Notes: a model not told the origin generated them from the letters alone. Counted from the stretch's first letter, positions 1 to 11,882 are shown. The stretch is 64,000 nt of DNA from Leptospira saintgironsiae (GCF_002811765.1 NZ_NPDR01000004.1:310001-374000); one strand, 5' to 3'. Made by a program: numbers and translations.

Positions 1-1
1 T

Positions 2-502
2 TTTCATCTACCAATTTTCGTCGTACAACATATGCCTGTGGGTTTTACGAAAGCTTTTGCTTCTCGTTTAAATGATCATTCTAAAATCACAGTAAAAGAA
101 GCCGAGGACGGAGAAGAAGTTCGTCCCGGAACAGGTTACGTGGCTCCGGGTGATGCACATTTGAAGATCGAATCTAAGGCAGGACGGAAATGGATTGCCT
201 TAGGTAGGGAAGCACTGGTAAATGGACACAGGCCCTCAGTCGAAGTTTTATTCGACAGCGCAATCCGGGAATACGGGAGCGCCTTAGTCGGTGTGATTAT
301 GACCGGCATGGGAAAAGATGGAGCGGCGGCGACTCTCAGAATGAGAGAGACTGGAGCTTCTACTGTTGCCCAAGACGAGGACAGCTCCGTGATCTTCGGA
401 ATGAATCGCCAAGCCATCGAAATGGGTGGGGTTCAGTTCGTAGAACCTGTAAGCGCAATAACATCAAGGATACTTTCCATTCTTAAAGAAAGGGGAAACT
501 AA
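2..502 (+). CDS. cheB: Protein-glutamate methylesterase CheB, C-terminal part
   Basis: The frame is open from base 2, so this is the 3' end of a gene whose start lies before the window. The visible 166 residues form the CheB catalytic domain. FVVQHMP near the start carries the catalytic histidine, and TGMGKDGA near residue 100 carries the catalytic aspartate. The catalytic serine and the receiver domain would lie upstream and are not seen. CheB removes methyl groups from chemoreceptor glutamates in the cytoplasm and so resets receptor sensitivity. cheY follows after 2 bases, so the two are surely co-transcribed. The family assignment is secure; only the N-terminal half is missing. Confidence 0.95.
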   Translation, partial: FHLPIFVVQHMPVGFTKAFASRLNDHSKITVKEAEDGEEVRPGTGYVAPGDAHLKIESKAGRKWIALGREALVNGHRPSVEVLFDSAIREYGSALVGVIMTGMGKDGAAATLRMRETGASTVAQDEDSSVIFGMNRQAIEMGGVQFVEPVSAITSRILSILKERGN

Positions 503-504
503 TT

Positions 505-867
505 ATGGCCAGAATTCTCGTAGTAGACGATGCAAAATTCATGAGGACCATGGTGAAGGACGCACTCGTCGCCGGAGGGCATGAGATCGTCGGCGAGGCC
601 GAAAACGGAAACATCGCTGTTGATCAGTACAAAGCGATCAAGCCGGACCTAGTCACCATGGATATCACCATGAGAGAAAAAGACGGGATCGAAGCAGCCC
701 AGGAAATTTTTAAATTAGATCCGAAAGCACGTATCATCATGGTAACTGCTCTTGGTCAGGAAGAACTTCTTGCGAAAGCGATCAAGATGGGAGTGAAGGA
801 TTTTGTAGTAAAACCTTTCTCGCCTGAAAGATTGCAACAGGCGGCAGAAAAAGCACTGAATTCATAA
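505..867 (+). CDS. cheY: Chemotaxis response regulator CheY
   Basis: This is a single receiver domain of 120 residues with no output domain. The acidic pair D8-D9, the phospho-acceptor D53 (in TMDITM), T81 and K103 (VVKPF) are all present. Phospho-CheY would bind the flagellar switch and change rotation. It starts 2 bases after cheB, with AAAGGGGAA as ribosome-binding site in the end of cheB. Leptospira genomes carry several cheY-like genes, so which paralogue this is cannot be decided here. The cheB neighbour supports a chemotaxis role over a generic receiver. Confidence 0.93.
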   Translation: MARILVVDDAKFMRTMVKDALVAGGHEIVGEAENGNIAVDQYKAIKPDLVTMDITMREKDGIEAAQEIFKLDPKARIIMVTALGQEELLAKAIKMGVKDFVVKPFSPERLQQAAEKALNS

Positions 868-871
868 AGAG

Positions 872-1648
872 ATGGAGAGAGAAAACGCCACACAATCCTT
901 CGTAGTTCAATGGAACAATTCTGAAGGTGGTATTACAGAGGGACCTTTAAGTCTTCTCTGGTCTCTTATCGAAAGTTATAAGGTGGATATATTTGAAGTA
1001 TCCCTTTCTCAAATCACCCAAGACTTTCTGAACTTCATTAAGATTTCTGCAAGTATTCATATAGACATGGGAGCGGAATACGCTCTTATGGCCGCTAATT
1101 TAGTTTATCTCAAATCTAAAGCATTATTACCCGATCCAGGTTTCGAAGAAGAAGATTATGATCCCCCTCTTCCACCCGAACTGGTCGAAAAACTTCTAGA
1201 ACATAAAAAATTCCAATTAACCGCCCAGAAAATGGGGGATGTGGATAAGGTCCAGGCTGGAGTATTCTCCAGAGAAACCAATCAGGTTATAGATGAGTCC
1301 GAATCCTGGCTGGATCTAAGCCTTTTAGATCTGATTTCTGCATTTAATGAGATCTTGGAAAAACGGGAAGATGAAGGCGAGATTCCCGCTTTACTTACCG
1401 CGCCCCACCGGTATTCTGTCGAAGAAAAGATGGGTACCATTTCCGAACTGCTCGTCGAACGTTCGGATATCTCCTTTGAAGAATTGTTTTCTACGGTCAA
1501 GCCGGAGAAAGCCGAGATAGTAGCCGTCTTTCTGGCAATGTTGGAGCTCTGCAAACAGAGAATTGTATCCATCCGCCAGCATAAAACTTTCGGCGAAATC
1601 CGTATATTCTTGGTGGGAGAACCGTGGAACGCGACAAAGCCGGCTTAA
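872..1648 (+). CDS. scpA: Segregation and condensation protein ScpA
   Basis: The 258-residue protein has the ScpA layout: an N-terminal SMC-neck-binding helical region (EGPLSLLWSLIESYKVDIFE), a middle region with many acidic residues (EEEDYDPPLPPE), and a C-terminal winged helix. ScpA is the kleisin that bridges the heads of SMC and recruits ScpB for chromosome compaction and segregation. It begins 4 bases after cheY, with AAAGAGATGGAG overlapping the start region. Its last 25 bases overlap scpB in another frame, which is typical of scpAB pairs. Confidence 0.93.
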   Translation: MERENATQSFVVQWNNSEGGITEGPLSLLWSLIESYKVDIFEVSLSQITQDFLNFIKISASIHIDMGAEYALMAANLVYLKSKALLPDPGFEEEDYDPPLPPELVEKLLEHKKFQLTAQKMGDVDKVQAGVFSRETNQVIDESESWLDLSLLDLISAFNEILEKREDEGEIPALLTAPHRYSVEEKMGTISELLVERSDISFEELFSTVKPEKAEIVAVFLAMLELCKQRIVSIRQHKTFGEIRIFLVGEPWNATKPA

Positions 1649-2193
1649 AAGGACTGATAGAAGCGCTGCTTTTCCTTTCCGGAGAGCCGCTTAAACTAGC
1701 CAGTATCGCAAAATCCATAGACTGCGAAAAACAGGAAGCTCGTGATATATTAGACGAGTTGATCTTGGATTACCAAGAGAAGGACGGAGGATTCGTTCTT
1801 AGAGAGATCGCAGGCTCTTATCAATTTTCTACGAACGAAAAATATTCTGAAATTTTAGCAAAGCTCTTCAAAGAAAAGAAGAGAGAACAACTTTCCCGTT
1901 CCAGTTTGGATACTTTGGCGATCATAGCTTATAAACAACCGATCACATTATCTGAAATTGATGATATTCGTGGAGTTTCTTCTAGAGCGATGGTAACTTC
2001 TCTTATATCTAAAAAACTGGTTAAACCGGTTGGTAATAAAGAAGTTCCTGGACGACCGGCGCTGTACGGAACCACTAAAGATTTTTTAATACATTTCGGA
2101 TTAAATAAACTGACCGATTTACCTGCCCCTGTGGAAGTGAAGGAATTAAAATTCGAAAACCTGGATGATTTGATAGAGAATGGCCAAGAATAA
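1624..2193 (+). CDS. scpB: Segregation and condensation protein ScpB
   Basis: The 189-residue protein contains two winged-helix units. LFLSGEPLKLASIAK lies at the N-terminus and LDTLAIIAYKQPITLSEID in the second unit, followed by GRPALYGTT, a strong ScpB signature. ScpB dimerises and binds ScpA in the SMC complex. The GTG start is preceded by GGGAGA inside the end of scpA and overlaps it by 25 bases, which suggests translational coupling. The end overlaps pheA by 14 bases. Confidence 0.94.
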   Translation: MERDKAGLKGLIEALLFLSGEPLKLASIAKSIDCEKQEARDILDELILDYQEKDGGFVLREIAGSYQFSTNEKYSEILAKLFKEKKREQLSRSSLDTLAIIAYKQPITLSEIDDIRGVSSRAMVTSLISKKLVKPVGNKEVPGRPALYGTTKDFLIHFGLNKLTDLPAPVEVKELKFENLDDLIENGQE

Positions 2194-3271
2194 CGACAAA
2201 CTGAAAGAGTTCCGGGACAAGATTGATTCTCTGGACAAAGAAATCGTAAAGGCTATCCAGGCCAGGGCAGAGATTGCTTCTGAGATCGGAGAGATCAAAA
2301 GAGAGAATAACGAACCTATCTATCGCCCTGATAGAGAGAAGGACGTTTACGAAAAAATCCTTGGACTGAACGGAGGACCTCTTCCAGACAAGGTGTTGAT
2401 CGCAATTTATAGAGAGATCATGTCTGGCTCCTTCTCCGTAGAGAAAGGTTTAAAGATAGGTTATCTTGGACCAGAAGGATCCTTTTCTCACCAAGCAGTT
2501 CGTGCAAGATTCGGAACTTCTGTTGAGGCTACTGAATTTCCTTCTATTCCTGAAGTGTTCCGTGCAGTGGAAACTGATAAGGTGGATTATGGAGTTGTTC
2601 CTGTGGAAAATTCTTCCGAAGGACTTGTGAACTCCACTCTGGACCAGTTCTTAGTTTCTGATCTAAATATTTATTCTGAAATTTATCTTAAGATACATTT
2701 GAATCTATTAGGGTTCGAACATGACCTTTCCAAGATCAAAACTTTATACGGTATCAAGATCGCAAACTCACAGTGCAGAAATTGGATCGCTGCAAACCTT
2801 CCTCATGTAGAAGTTTCAGAAACTCCCTCTACTTCTAGAGCTGCGAGTATTGTTGCGGAGAAGAAGGAAGCATGTGCAGCAATAGCTTCTTCCATTGCCG
2901 CTGAAATTTATGGTTTGGATCTGGTTCGAGAATCCATCGAGGATATGTCTGATAATACTACCAGATTTTTGATCATCGGTAAAAACCAATGTCCTCCTAC
3001 AAGTAACGACAAAACTTCCGTAGTTTTTTCCATCCCGGATAAACCAGGTTCTTTATACAAAGTATTGAAACCTATCTTTGATAAAGGGATTAATATGACC
3101 AAGATAGAGTCCAGACCTACGCGCAGGACTTCTTGGGAGTATAACTTCTTCATAGATTTTTTAGGTCATAAAAAGGATCCTCAGATCGAAGAGGTCCTGA
3201 ACGTATTAAAAGAAAATACAATCTATCTCAGGATTTTGGGATCTTATCCGATCTCTCCACCTAACCCGTGA
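2180..3271 (+). CDS. pheA: Chorismate mutase / prephenate dehydratase (P-protein)
   Basis: The 363-residue bifunctional enzyme makes phenylpyruvate from chorismate. Residues 5-90 are an AroQ-type chorismate mutase helix bundle ([20 protein letters not shown]). Residues 95-270 are prephenate dehydratase, with [11 protein letters not shown] at the start and [10 protein letters not shown] carrying the catalytic threonine. Residues 280-360 are an ACT domain with KPGSLYKVL and ESRP, the usual phenylalanine-binding motif, so feedback inhibition by phenylalanine is expected. It overlaps scpB and tyrA, and sits in an aromatic amino acid block. Confidence 0.96.
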   Translation: MAKNNDKLKEFRDKIDSLDKEIVKAIQARAEIASEIGEIKRENNEPIYRPDREKDVYEKILGLNGGPLPDKVLIAIYREIMSGSFSVEKGLKIGYLGPEGSFSHQAVRARFGTSVEATEFPSIPEVFRAVETDKVDYGVVPVENSSEGLVNSTLDQFLVSDLNIYSEIYLKIHLNLLGFEHDLSKIKTLYGIKIANSQCRNWIAANLPHVEVSETPSTSRAASIVAEKKEACAAIASSIAAEIYGLDLVRESIEDMSDNTTRFLIIGKNQCPPTSNDKTSVVFSIPDKPGSLYKVLKPIFDKGINMTKIESRPTRRTSWEYNFFIDFLGHKKDPQIEEVLNVLKENTIYLRILGSYPISPPNP

Positions 3272-4185
3272 AAACCGATTTTTCTAGAATCCTGATTTAC
3301 GGCTTGGGGATGATGGGCGCCTCCCTCTCTTTGGCCTTACGAAAAAAGAACTCTTCTGCAGAGATTGTGGGAGTGGTAGGATCTACTTCCAGTAAGGAGA
3401 AGGGGATCCGTCTTAAATCAGCTGATAAAATTTTTACTTCGGATGAATTTTCCGAATCTCCTGATTGGGAATCATACGACCTGATCGTTTTTGGGGTTCC
3501 AGTAAACACAACTGTCGAAGTGATCTCTAAACTTCCTTCGGGATTTAAAGGTCTTTTGACTGATATGGGTTCTACTAAACAAGAGATCGTTCACGCAGTG
3601 GAGTCAGTTCTTACTGGAGAACATAGATATATTTCTTCTCATCCAATGTGTGGTTCTGAAGAATCAGGTTTAGAATTTGCGAATGTAGATCTGTATGAAA
3701 ACAGACTTTGCATTTTGACGAAACCAAAAGGTGCTACTGACGAAGCATATTCTGAGATAGAGAATTTTTGGAAATTCCTTGGAATGTCCACTACCGAAAT
3801 TCCTGCACATGACCATGATAAGATACTGTCTTATGTTTCTCATGTTCCCCATTTGATCTCTTCTCTTATGACAAATTGGGTCTGGGAAAACGAGTGCGTA
3901 AGAGAATTTACCCAAAATTCTCCTTTGCCTTTGACCGGCGGAGGTTTTAGGGACATGACCAGAATTGCAGGTTCGAATCCTAAAATGTGGTCACCGATTT
4001 TTTCTTCTAACCAAGAAGAGATCTATAAGGCTCTTTTGGACTATAAGGATAGATTGGATAAACTTCTTTCGGAGTTAAGTCCAGAAAAGCCGCTCGACCT
4101 AAAACGTTGGGAGTCCTTCATGGAACAATCTCGTATAGATAGGGACGCAATTTTAAAGAAACAAAATGATTCCAAGAATCCTTAA
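3268..4185 (+). CDS. tyrA: Prephenate dehydrogenase TyrA
   Basis: The 305-residue protein opens with a Rossmann NAD(P) motif ([16 protein letters not shown]). It continues with conserved dehydrogenase segments such as [11 protein letters not shown] and SYVSHVPHL, which hold active-site histidines of the family. It oxidatively decarboxylates prephenate to 4-hydroxyphenylpyruvate in tyrosine synthesis. The GTG start overlaps the pheA stop by 4 bases and its end overlaps aroA by 20. No ACT domain is visible, so it may lack the usual C-terminal regulation. Arogenate specificity cannot be excluded. Confidence 0.93.
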   Translation: MKTDFSRILIYGLGMMGASLSLALRKKNSSAEIVGVVGSTSSKEKGIRLKSADKIFTSDEFSESPDWESYDLIVFGVPVNTTVEVISKLPSGFKGLLTDMGSTKQEIVHAVESVLTGEHRYISSHPMCGSEESGLEFANVDLYENRLCILTKPKGATDEAYSEIENFWKFLGMSTTEIPAHDHDKILSYVSHVPHLISSLMTNWVWENECVREFTQNSPLPLTGGGFRDMTRIAGSNPKMWSPIFSSNQEEIYKALLDYKDRLDKLLSELSPEKPLDLKRWESFMEQSRIDRDAILKKQNDSKNP

Positions 4186-5482
4186 ATCTTCCGGAAGAGA
4201 GATCACAGTTCCGGGAGATAAATCTCTTTCTCACAGAAGCGTATTATTCTCCGTATTATCCAAAGGAGCTTCTCATGTTTCCGGGTTTTTGGAAGCAGAA
4301 GATCCTTTGAATACAATGAAAGCTTTCACCAGGCTCGGGTTAAAAGTGGAGAAGATCTCAAAAGGAGAATATGTTTTTACAAGCCCAGGAAAACATGCTC
4401 TGCAATCTCCTAAAGAAGTTTTGGATTTCGGGAATGCAGGAACTGGGATCAGATTATCTGCAGGATTACTCTGCGGGCTCCAAGGAATTAAGGCCACCTT
4501 AACTGGAGATCACTCTCTCCAAAAAAGACCGATGTCCCGTATTATAAAACCTTTAAGTTCTATGGGAGCTTCTATTTCCGGAAAGGATGATAAGGCGCCG
4601 TTGGAGATTACCGGAAAAAAACTTTCCGATTTCCATTATAAAAGCCCGATCGCTTCCGCTCAGGTGAAATCCTGTTTGATGTTAGCTGCAATGGCTTCTG
4701 AAACTTCTTTAGAATACGAAGAAGATATTCTTTCCAGAGACCATACTGAGAATATGTTCCGGTTTTTGGGGAACAAACTTTCTTATTTTTCTCCCACTCA
4801 TTTTAAAATGGAGCCCCCTTATATATTCGAAGCAAAAGAATTTAAAGTACCTGGGGATATTTCTTCTGCTGCATTTTTCTTAGTGCTTGGAGTTCTTTTG
4901 AAAGAAGGTTCCGTACTTGTGAAAAATGTCGGATTAAATCCTTCTCGTATTGGGATTCTACACGCCCTCGAAGCAATGGGCGCGAAAATTTTGGTCCATA
5001 ACAAAAGGATAGAATGTGGAGAACCTGTTGGAGATCTGGAAGCAATTTCTTCTAATTTACGTTATGCTGAAATTAAAGAAGAATGGATCCCTTCTCTTAT
5101 AGATGAGATCCCGATCCTTACGATTGCGGGGCTTTTTGCAAAAGGTGGATTTATTATCCGTCATGCAGATGAACTTCGCGCAAAAGAATCGGATCGAATT
5201 TCCGCAATGGTGGAAAATTTAAGAAATCTTGGGATTACAGTGCATGAATATCCGGATGGGTATGAGATCCCTGAAATTGATTCCAGTGTAAATTCTTCTG
5301 AACTTTCTTCTTGGTTGTCTGGGAACTCTATAAATATTTTTACTAAGATGGATCATAGGATCGCGATGAGTTTTATGATCGTCCAAGCCGTGAGCGGTTT
5401 GAAAGTCCATCTGGATGAAACTTCTTGGATTGAAACTTCTTTTCCTGGATTCGAATCATTATTGGAAGGTTTTGTGCAATGA
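4166..5482 (+). CDS. aroA: 5-enolpyruvylshikimate-3-phosphate synthase AroA
   Basis: The 438-residue length is normal for the family. PGDKSLSHR at the N-terminus binds phosphoenolpyruvate, [10 protein letters not shown] is the conserved glycine-rich segment, and [11 protein letters not shown] lies in the C-terminal half. It catalyses the sixth shikimate-pathway step, joining shikimate 3-phosphate and PEP. The NAGTG motif has T-G-I-R rather than the more common T-A-x-R, as in glyphosate-tolerant class II enzymes, although class cannot be decided on this alone. It overlaps tyrA and cmk, which suggests translational coupling along the operon. Confidence 0.95.
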   Translation: MIPRILKSSGREITVPGDKSLSHRSVLFSVLSKGASHVSGFLEAEDPLNTMKAFTRLGLKVEKISKGEYVFTSPGKHALQSPKEVLDFGNAGTGIRLSAGLLCGLQGIKATLTGDHSLQKRPMSRIIKPLSSMGASISGKDDKAPLEITGKKLSDFHYKSPIASAQVKSCLMLAAMASETSLEYEEDILSRDHTENMFRFLGNKLSYFSPTHFKMEPPYIFEAKEFKVPGDISSAAFFLVLGVLLKEGSVLVKNVGLNPSRIGILHALEAMGAKILVHNKRIECGEPVGDLEAISSNLRYAEIKEEWIPSLIDEIPILTIAGLFAKGGFIIRHADELRAKESDRISAMVENLRNLGITVHEYPDGYEIPEIDSSVNSSELSSWLSGNSINIFTKMDHRIAMSFMIVQAVSGLKVHLDETSWIETSFPGFESLLEGFVQ

Positions 5483-6192
5483 CGGAAAACGTGATCGCAT
5501 TAGATGGGCCTGCCGGAACTGGCAAGAGTACAGTGGCTCGTGAACTTTCTAAAAAACTTGGATTTGAATATTTGGATTCAGGAGCATTCTACCGCGCGCT
5601 AACTCTTCATATTTTTAAGATCTATAAATCCAAAAATTCATCTATTTCGTTTTCGGATTGGTTATCCGGTAAGGAGTTCCTGCCACTTACTGAGGGTGTG
5701 GAAATTTTCTGCGAATTTGCAGAAACAGGGGAGAACAGGATCTTCTTAAATGGAGAAGATGTTTCCACAGATATCCGAACTCCTGAGATCACAAGAGAGA
5801 TTAAATACATAGCTGACAAAGCTGCATTCAGAGAATTCGTAAATTCTCAATTGAGAAAACTTTCTCAAACTCATCGTCTGGTAATGGACGGTAGAGACAT
5901 AGGTACACATGTATTTCCGGACGCTCGTTACAAATTCTTTCTGACAGCTTCTTCCAGAGTTAGGGCCGAAAGAAGATATAATCAATTATTAGAGCAAGGT
6001 ATTCCTGCTGATTTAGAAGAAATCGAAAAAGAGATCGTTATCCGTGACAAATCCGATACGGAAAGGGAAATCGCCCCCCTCCGGAAAGCGGAGGACGCAA
6101 TCCTCATTGACACAGATAACCTGCCAAAAAATAGTGTAATTAGTAAGATCCTTGGGTGCCTAGACTCTGGCATTTATAACGATTCGCACTAA
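5479..6192 (+). CDS. cmk: Cytidylate kinase
   Basis: The 237-residue protein has a Walker A loop ([10 protein letters not shown]) and the cytidylate-kinase segments [10 protein letters not shown] and [19 protein letters not shown] in the lid and [13 protein letters not shown] near residue 205 are also typical. It phosphorylates CMP and dCMP with ATP. The start overlaps the aroA stop by 4 bases. The cmk-rpsA order is widely conserved, and it is followed here by rpsA after 30 bases. Confidence 0.95.
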   Translation: MTENVIALDGPAGTGKSTVARELSKKLGFEYLDSGAFYRALTLHIFKIYKSKNSSISFSDWLSGKEFLPLTEGVEIFCEFAETGENRIFLNGEDVSTDIRTPEITREIKYIADKAAFREFVNSQLRKLSQTHRLVMDGRDIGTHVFPDARYKFFLTASSRVRAERRYNQLLEQGIPADLEEIEKEIVIRDKSDTEREIAPLRKAEDAILIDTDNLPKNSVISKILGCLDSGIYNDSH

Positions 6193-6222
6193 TCCCAATC
6201 AACACCGAGTATTTCAATCCGT

Positions 6223-7905
<1,683 letters not shown>

Positions 7906-7926
7906 GGACGACTCTCGGAGTTTTGG

Positions 7927-8664
7927 ATGAAACGATTCGAACCTAAAACAGGTGCTTCTATTACGGATATAGATCCTTATCCTGGTCTTACCGGAGCAGA
8001 AAGATTTTTCGCTATTTTATTCTCCAAGATTGGAGAGAATAAAAAGCAGGTTTTATTCGGAGTAGGTGTTTTATTCGTAACCGTGCTAACTGTTGTTAGC
8101 TGGAACGAATACAGAGCAGAACAATTCCGCAAGGGTACCCTCGCCATCGAAAAAGTGGAGAAGGAGCTGGCTCTTTCTCCAATGACCGAGATCGCTGATA
8201 AGATCAAAAAATACGAAACTATTGCTTCAATATATAGTTCTCCTTCTTTAGATATCAGACTTTCCAAAACTTTGGGAGATCTATATGCTAAAAACGGAGA
8301 ATACCAAAAAGCGGCAGAGAAGTTAGAATTTGCGGGTAAAAAAATAGATGAGCTTCCAGAAGTGAAGGCTTACTATTTTTATATCGCAGGAAACTATAGA
8401 GAAAGTGCAAACCAACTCGCGGAAGCTGAATCCGATTACGGAGTTTCCGTTTCTCTTTTAAGTAGCCGTAAGAATGTTTCTGGATTTTATGCTTGGAGTC
8501 TTTACCAAGCAGGTCGTTTGAAACTACAAAACGGCAAAAAAGAAGAAGCAATCGATCTACTTAAGAAAGTTTTAGACCAAGACATTGCTTCTCCTACTGA
8601 AGAATTTAAAGCAGTTAGAGAACTAGCTACTTATCTTCTACTAAAAAGCAGCCAGGCAAACTAA
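7927..8664 (+). CDS. Membrane-anchored TPR protein
   Basis: The 245-residue protein has a cytoplasmic N-terminus, one membrane span at residues 39-58 (VLFGVGVLFVTVLTVVSW) and a long helical part with degenerate TPR units, such as GDLYAKNGEYQKAAEKLEFA near 120. The layout resembles YfgM-type ancillary factors of the Sec translocon, but the similarity is structural only and the function is unproven. GGAG lies 6-9 bases before the ATG. It lies between rpsA and hisG and ends one base before the hisG ATG, so all three are probably one transcript. Confidence 0.75.
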   Translation: MKRFEPKTGASITDIDPYPGLTGAERFFAILFSKIGENKKQVLFGVGVLFVTVLTVVSWNEYRAEQFRKGTLAIEKVEKELALSPMTEIADKIKKYETIASIYSSPSLDIRLSKTLGDLYAKNGEYQKAAEKLEFAGKKIDELPEVKAYYFYIAGNYRESANQLAEAESDYGVSVSLLSSRKNVSGFYAWSLYQAGRLKLQNGKKEEAIDLLKKVLDQDIASPTEEFKAVRELATYLLLKSSQAN

Positions 8665-9294
8665 ATGCTGACTTTGGCCCTTCCGAAAGGACGGCTTGCC
8701 GAAGAGAGCATAGAACTAATGCTCGAAAGGGGATGGCTTTCTGGCCGTCCCGATCCTGATTCCAAAGAACTTATATATAAAGACCCAAAAGGGAAGGTCC
8801 GCATTTTACTGGTCCGTTCCCAAGACGTTGCGACTTACGTGGAACAAAATTCTGCGGATGCTGGTATCGTGGGATGGGACGTATTATTGGAAGGTGGTTA
8901 TGACCTTCTTCTTCCCTTGGACTTGGCTATAGGGAAATGCAGACTTTCAGTGGCAGGCCCGAAAGGTTGGAGCCTTAGTTCTGGAGAAAGAAAGGTCCGT
9001 GTAGCGACAAAATATCCGAATATTGCCAAGGACTTCTTCCTGAAAAAAGGGATTAACTGCGAAGTTATCAAACTTTACGGAAGTATTGAACTCGCTCCTT
9101 TAGTGGGTTTATCGGATTGTATCGTGGATTTAGTATCCACAGGTGGCACTCTCAGAGCCAATAATCTGGAAGAAATCGAAGTTATTATGGAATCCACGGC
9201 GAGATTGGTATTTAACCGTTCCGCCTTATACACAAAACGGGCAGAAGTTGGGGAGTTCCTAGATTCCTTTGCTTTGACTGAAAAACAGTTGTGA
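8665..9294 (+). CDS. hisG: ATP phosphoribosyltransferase, short form HisG
   Basis: The 209-residue protein starts [12 protein letters not shown] and carries the phosphoribosyl-pyrophosphate motif [14 protein letters not shown] near residue 155. It catalyses the first step of histidine synthesis. The length matches the short form, which lacks the C-terminal regulatory domain and needs a HisZ partner. No hisZ is present in this window. It is separated from other his genes and lies directly downstream of the aromatic/rpsA block, the ATG touching the preceding stop codon. Confidence 0.94.
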   Translation: MLTLALPKGRLAEESIELMLERGWLSGRPDPDSKELIYKDPKGKVRILLVRSQDVATYVEQNSADAGIVGWDVLLEGGYDLLLPLDLAIGKCRLSVAGPKGWSLSSGERKVRVATKYPNIAKDFFLKKGINCEVIKLYGSIELAPLVGLSDCIVDLVSTGGTLRANNLEEIEVIMESTARLVFNRSALYTKRAEVGEFLDSFALTEKQL

Positions 9295-9350
9295 ATTCCG
9301 CCTTTAAAAAAAACATAGTCGTAAATCGACCTTATCTATAGAGAAAAACA

Positions 9351-9551
9351 ATGGCAGTTCCTAAGAGACGAAAATCTAAATCAAAAGTGAGGATGAAACG
9401 GGCCCATCATGCGATCGGCAAACCGAATCTAGTTCCTTGCCCGAACTGTAATTCCTTCAGACCTCCTCATAGAATCTGCCCTGTTTGCGGTTTTTACAAA
9501 GACCGTGTAGTGGTAGAACCGAAAGTCAGGAAGACTAGCGAAGAGAACTAA
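9351..9551 (+). CDS. rpmF: 50S ribosomal protein L32
   Basis: The 66-residue protein begins [12 protein letters not shown], the usual L32 start. It holds a four-cysteine zinc ribbon (CPNC, then CPVC twelve residues later). The zinc-binding form implies no need for a zinc-free paralogue at this locus. plsX follows after 5 bases, the conserved rpmF-plsX coupling that links ribosome and membrane lipid synthesis. The 56 bases upstream contain AT-rich sequence that may hold a promoter. Confidence 0.95.
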   Translation: MAVPKRRKSKSKVRMKRAHHAIGKPNLVPCPNCNSFRPPHRICPVCGFYKDRVVVEPKVRKTSEEN

Positions 9552-9556
9552 TCAAT

Positions 9557-10561
9557 ATGTGGGTCGCCGTCGATGCAATGAGCGGCGACTACGGTCCTGA
9601 TAGGATCGTAGAAGGTGCCGTTAACGCGGTAAATCAAGACGGCAGAAACGTCATTCTCGTTGGTAAAGAAGAAGATATCAGCGAGACCCTCCTCAAATAC
9701 GAATACGATACAAACAAGATCAGGATTGTTCACGCCAGTGAGATTATAGGCATGAATGATTCTCCTTCCATTGCGGTGCGCGCTATGGAAGATTCTTCTG
9801 TTGTGCAAGCAGCTCAACTAGTTGCTGACAAAACATGCGTAGGAATGTTCTCGCCTGGAAATACTGGAGCCACTATGGCTGCTGCATTATTATATCTGGG
9901 TAGAATTCCAGGTGTTCTTAGACCTCCGATTGCTGCTCCCATCCCAAGAGAGAAAGGAGCTCCTACACTTCTTTTAGATGCAGGTGCAAACGTGGATTGT
10001 AAGCCAGAGTATTTGGCTCAGTTCGCTATCATGGGAGAGATATATTCCAGGCTTATCTTCAATATCCATAAACCAAAGGTTGGGATCTTATCCAATGGAG
10101 AAGAAGATAAGAAGGGAAACTCGGTCACAGTAAAGGCATTCGAATTTATTAAAAAACTACCGATCGATTTTGTAGGAAATGTAGAAGGACGAGATCTTTA
10201 CGGTGGTGGAAGGGATGTAGACGTAGTAGTCTGCGACGGTTTCGTCGGAAATATAGTCCTGAAAGCAACTGAAGGTCTTTCTAAATCCATATTTGCTGTA
10301 CTCAGAGAAAGTATCGCTCAGTCCAGTCTTGCACAAACAGGGGCGCTTCTTCTTAAACCTACATTCACTGCAATCAAGAAAAGATTGGATTATGCTGAGT
10401 ATGGTGGAGCACTTCTTCTTGGTGTAGAAGGAACCTGTTTAATTGGACATGGTTCTTCTAATGCACATGCAGTCAGAAATGCGATCCGAGTGGTGGTAGA
10501 ATGTGCCGAAAGGAACCTGAACCAAAGGATCAAAGAAGAAATAGAGAAGGCAAAGTTCTAA
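9557..10561 (+). CDS. plsX: Phosphate acyltransferase PlsX
   Basis: The 334-residue protein has the PlsX start ([13 protein letters not shown]), the [13 protein letters not shown] segment, and [28 protein letters not shown] lies near residue 225. It converts acyl-ACP to acyl-phosphate, the donor used by PlsY to begin phospholipid synthesis at the inner membrane. It follows rpmF closely. In many bacteria fabH and fabD follow plsX, but here the next gene is fabG after a 107-base gap. Confidence 0.95.
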   Translation: MWVAVDAMSGDYGPDRIVEGAVNAVNQDGRNVILVGKEEDISETLLKYEYDTNKIRIVHASEIIGMNDSPSIAVRAMEDSSVVQAAQLVADKTCVGMFSPGNTGATMAAALLYLGRIPGVLRPPIAAPIPREKGAPTLLLDAGANVDCKPEYLAQFAIMGEIYSRLIFNIHKPKVGILSNGEEDKKGNSVTVKAFEFIKKLPIDFVGNVEGRDLYGGGRDVDVVVCDGFVGNIVLKATEGLSKSIFAVLRESIAQSSLAQTGALLLKPTFTAIKKRLDYAEYGGALLLGVEGTCLIGHGSSNAHAVRNAIRVVVECAERNLNQRIKEEIEKAKF

Positions 10562-10668
10562 TATTCTCTCTTTCACCAACTCCAAGGTGAACGCTACACA
10601 CCCAGAATCACTTGACCCCCCAGGCCCGAAAAATACGCTAACCGCAGAATCTGGTAAGGAAAAAACCA

Positions 10669-11433
10669 ATGATCGATTTGAAAGGCAAAAACGCCATTAT
10701 AACCGGGGCTGCCCGCGGAATCGGTAAAGCAACCGCTCTTAAACTAGCGCAAGCAGGCGCAAACGTTGTCATTGCCGACTTAAACGAAGAGGCAAGTAAA
10801 GCTACTGCGGACGAAATCGCAAAAGCAACAGGTGTAAAAGCAATCGGAGTCGCTGTAAACGTAGCAAATGCAGAATCCGCTCAAGCTGGTATCCAAGCTG
10901 TTGTGGATAATTTCGGTTCAATAGACGTTCTAGTGAATAACGCAGGTATCACTAAAGATACTCTTATGCTTAGAATGAAACAAGAACAGTGGGACGCTGT
11001 AATTGCAGTAAACCTGACTGGAACTTTCAACTGTATCCAAGCAGCTATTAAATTTATGGCAAAAAATCCGAACGGTGGATCCATCATCAACCTTTCCTCT
11101 ATCGCTGGAGTGAACGGGAATATTGGACAAACTAACTACTCTGCTTCTAAAGCAGGTGTAATCGGTCTGACTAAAGCGGTAGCTTTGGAAATGGCTGGTC
11201 GTAAGATCCGTTGTAATGCGATCGCTCCAGGATTTATCGCTACTGAAATGACAGATGCGATCCCTGAAAAGATCCGCACTGCAATGGTAGCTGCGATTCC
11301 TTTAAAGAGAGCAGGACAACCAGATGATATCGCGAATACTATCGCGTTCTTAGCTTCTGATATTTCCTCTTTCATTACAGGACAAGTGATCGAAGTGAAC
11401 GGTGGGGGATTCCTCCCAGGTGTCCAAGCCTAA
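10669..11433 (+). CDS. fabG: 3-oxoacyl-ACP reductase FabG
   Basis: The 254-residue short-chain dehydrogenase has the NADP loop TGAARGIGKATA, the NNAG motif, the catalytic serine region NLSSIAG and YSASK with the catalytic Tyr and Lys. It reduces 3-oxoacyl-ACP in fatty acid elongation. GGTAAGGAAAAA precedes the ATG. Its position between plsX and acpP supports FabG over one of the many other short-chain reductases. A strong terminator follows at 11465, so acpP appears to have its own promoter. Confidence 0.94.
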   Translation: MIDLKGKNAIITGAARGIGKATALKLAQAGANVVIADLNEEASKATADEIAKATGVKAIGVAVNVANAESAQAGIQAVVDNFGSIDVLVNNAGITKDTLMLRMKQEQWDAVIAVNLTGTFNCIQAAIKFMAKNPNGGSIINLSSIAGVNGNIGQTNYSASKAGVIGLTKAVALEMAGRKIRCNAIAPGFIATEMTDAIPEKIRTAMVAAIPLKRAGQPDDIANTIAFLASDISSFITGQVIEVNGGGFLPGVQA

Positions 11434-11464
11434 TACTTTAGATCTCAATCTGAGTACAGGTAAG

Positions 11465-11501
11465 AAAGCCCGGAATTTTCCGGGCTTTTGTTTTGTTTTT
11501 T
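11465..11501 (+). terminator. Rho-independent terminator after fabG
   Basis: A nine-base-pair perfect stem, AAAGCCCGG paired with CCGGGCTTT around a six-base loop, is followed by a T-rich tract (TGTTTTGTTTTTTT). It ends the rpmF-plsX-fabG transcript 32 bases after the fabG stop. Confidence 0.88.
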
Positions 11502-11805
11502 TGCAGAACCAATCAATACTTTCTTAGAAAAATTCTCGTAATGTTCCATAAAATTATAAATCCGAACGGCGTTCGAACAAATGATCGAGAATAGTCTCAA
11601 TATCAAATATTAGAAATGTGACTTTTTGATTATTTGAATATAGGACTGGATCGGAATTTTTGATCTATTAAGTCGATCCAATACGTAAGTTATAGAACAT
11701 CTTCTTTGAAAAAAATATGAAAAGGAAATTTGGATAATATTCAGTTTTTTTCCCGTTTCCAATCCGTTATCGCTTGCCAAAACATTTGAGAAAAAAATGT
11801 TTAAA

Positions 11806-11832
11806 AATCGGTGGATGAATTCATCCCCGATT
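11806..11832. promoter_or_regulatory. Imperfect palindrome, candidate operator upstream of acpP
   Basis: AATCGG-T-GGATGAA is followed by TTCATCC-C-CGATT. The central 14 bases GGATGAATTCATCC are a perfect palindrome, and the arms are broken only by a bulged T. It lies 50 bases before the acpP ATG, a position suited to an operator for a dimeric regulator or to an mRNA stem. No known regulator motif was recognised. Confidence 0.45.
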
Positions 11833-11854
11833 CTAAACCTAACTAAAACTTACA

Positions 11855-11870
11855 TACCACTTCGGTGGTA
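11855..11870 (+). promoter_or_regulatory. UUCG-tetraloop hairpin abutting the acpP ribosome-binding site
   Basis: TACCAC and GTGGTA form a perfect six-base-pair stem closed by the very stable C(UUCG)G tetraloop. The stem ends one base before the GGAGG Shine-Dalgarno sequence at 11872-11876. It may protect the mRNA 5' end or help ribosome loading; this is inference. Confidence 0.55.
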
Positions 11871-11882
11871 CGGAGGAAACAA

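Larger units (their letters stand above)
11502..11882 (+). promoter_or_regulatory. Long dyad-rich leader of acpP
   Basis: This 381-base non-coding stretch holds no convincing gene on either strand. It contains a 13-base dyad at 11563-11575 (CGAACG-G-CGTTCG), a six-base inverted repeat GGATCG/CGATCC around 11652-11686, a 27-base imperfect palindrome at 11806-11832 and a UUCG hairpin at 11855-11870. A weak -35-like TTGCCA lies at 11774, but I cannot place a convincing -10. The acpP promoter must lie in here because a terminator closes fabG upstream. Confidence 0.6.

Noticed and set aside
11563..11575. Possible LexA/DinR box upstream of acpP
   Set aside because: The spacing between GAAC and GTTC is three bases instead of the four of that consensus, and acpP is not an SOS gene.
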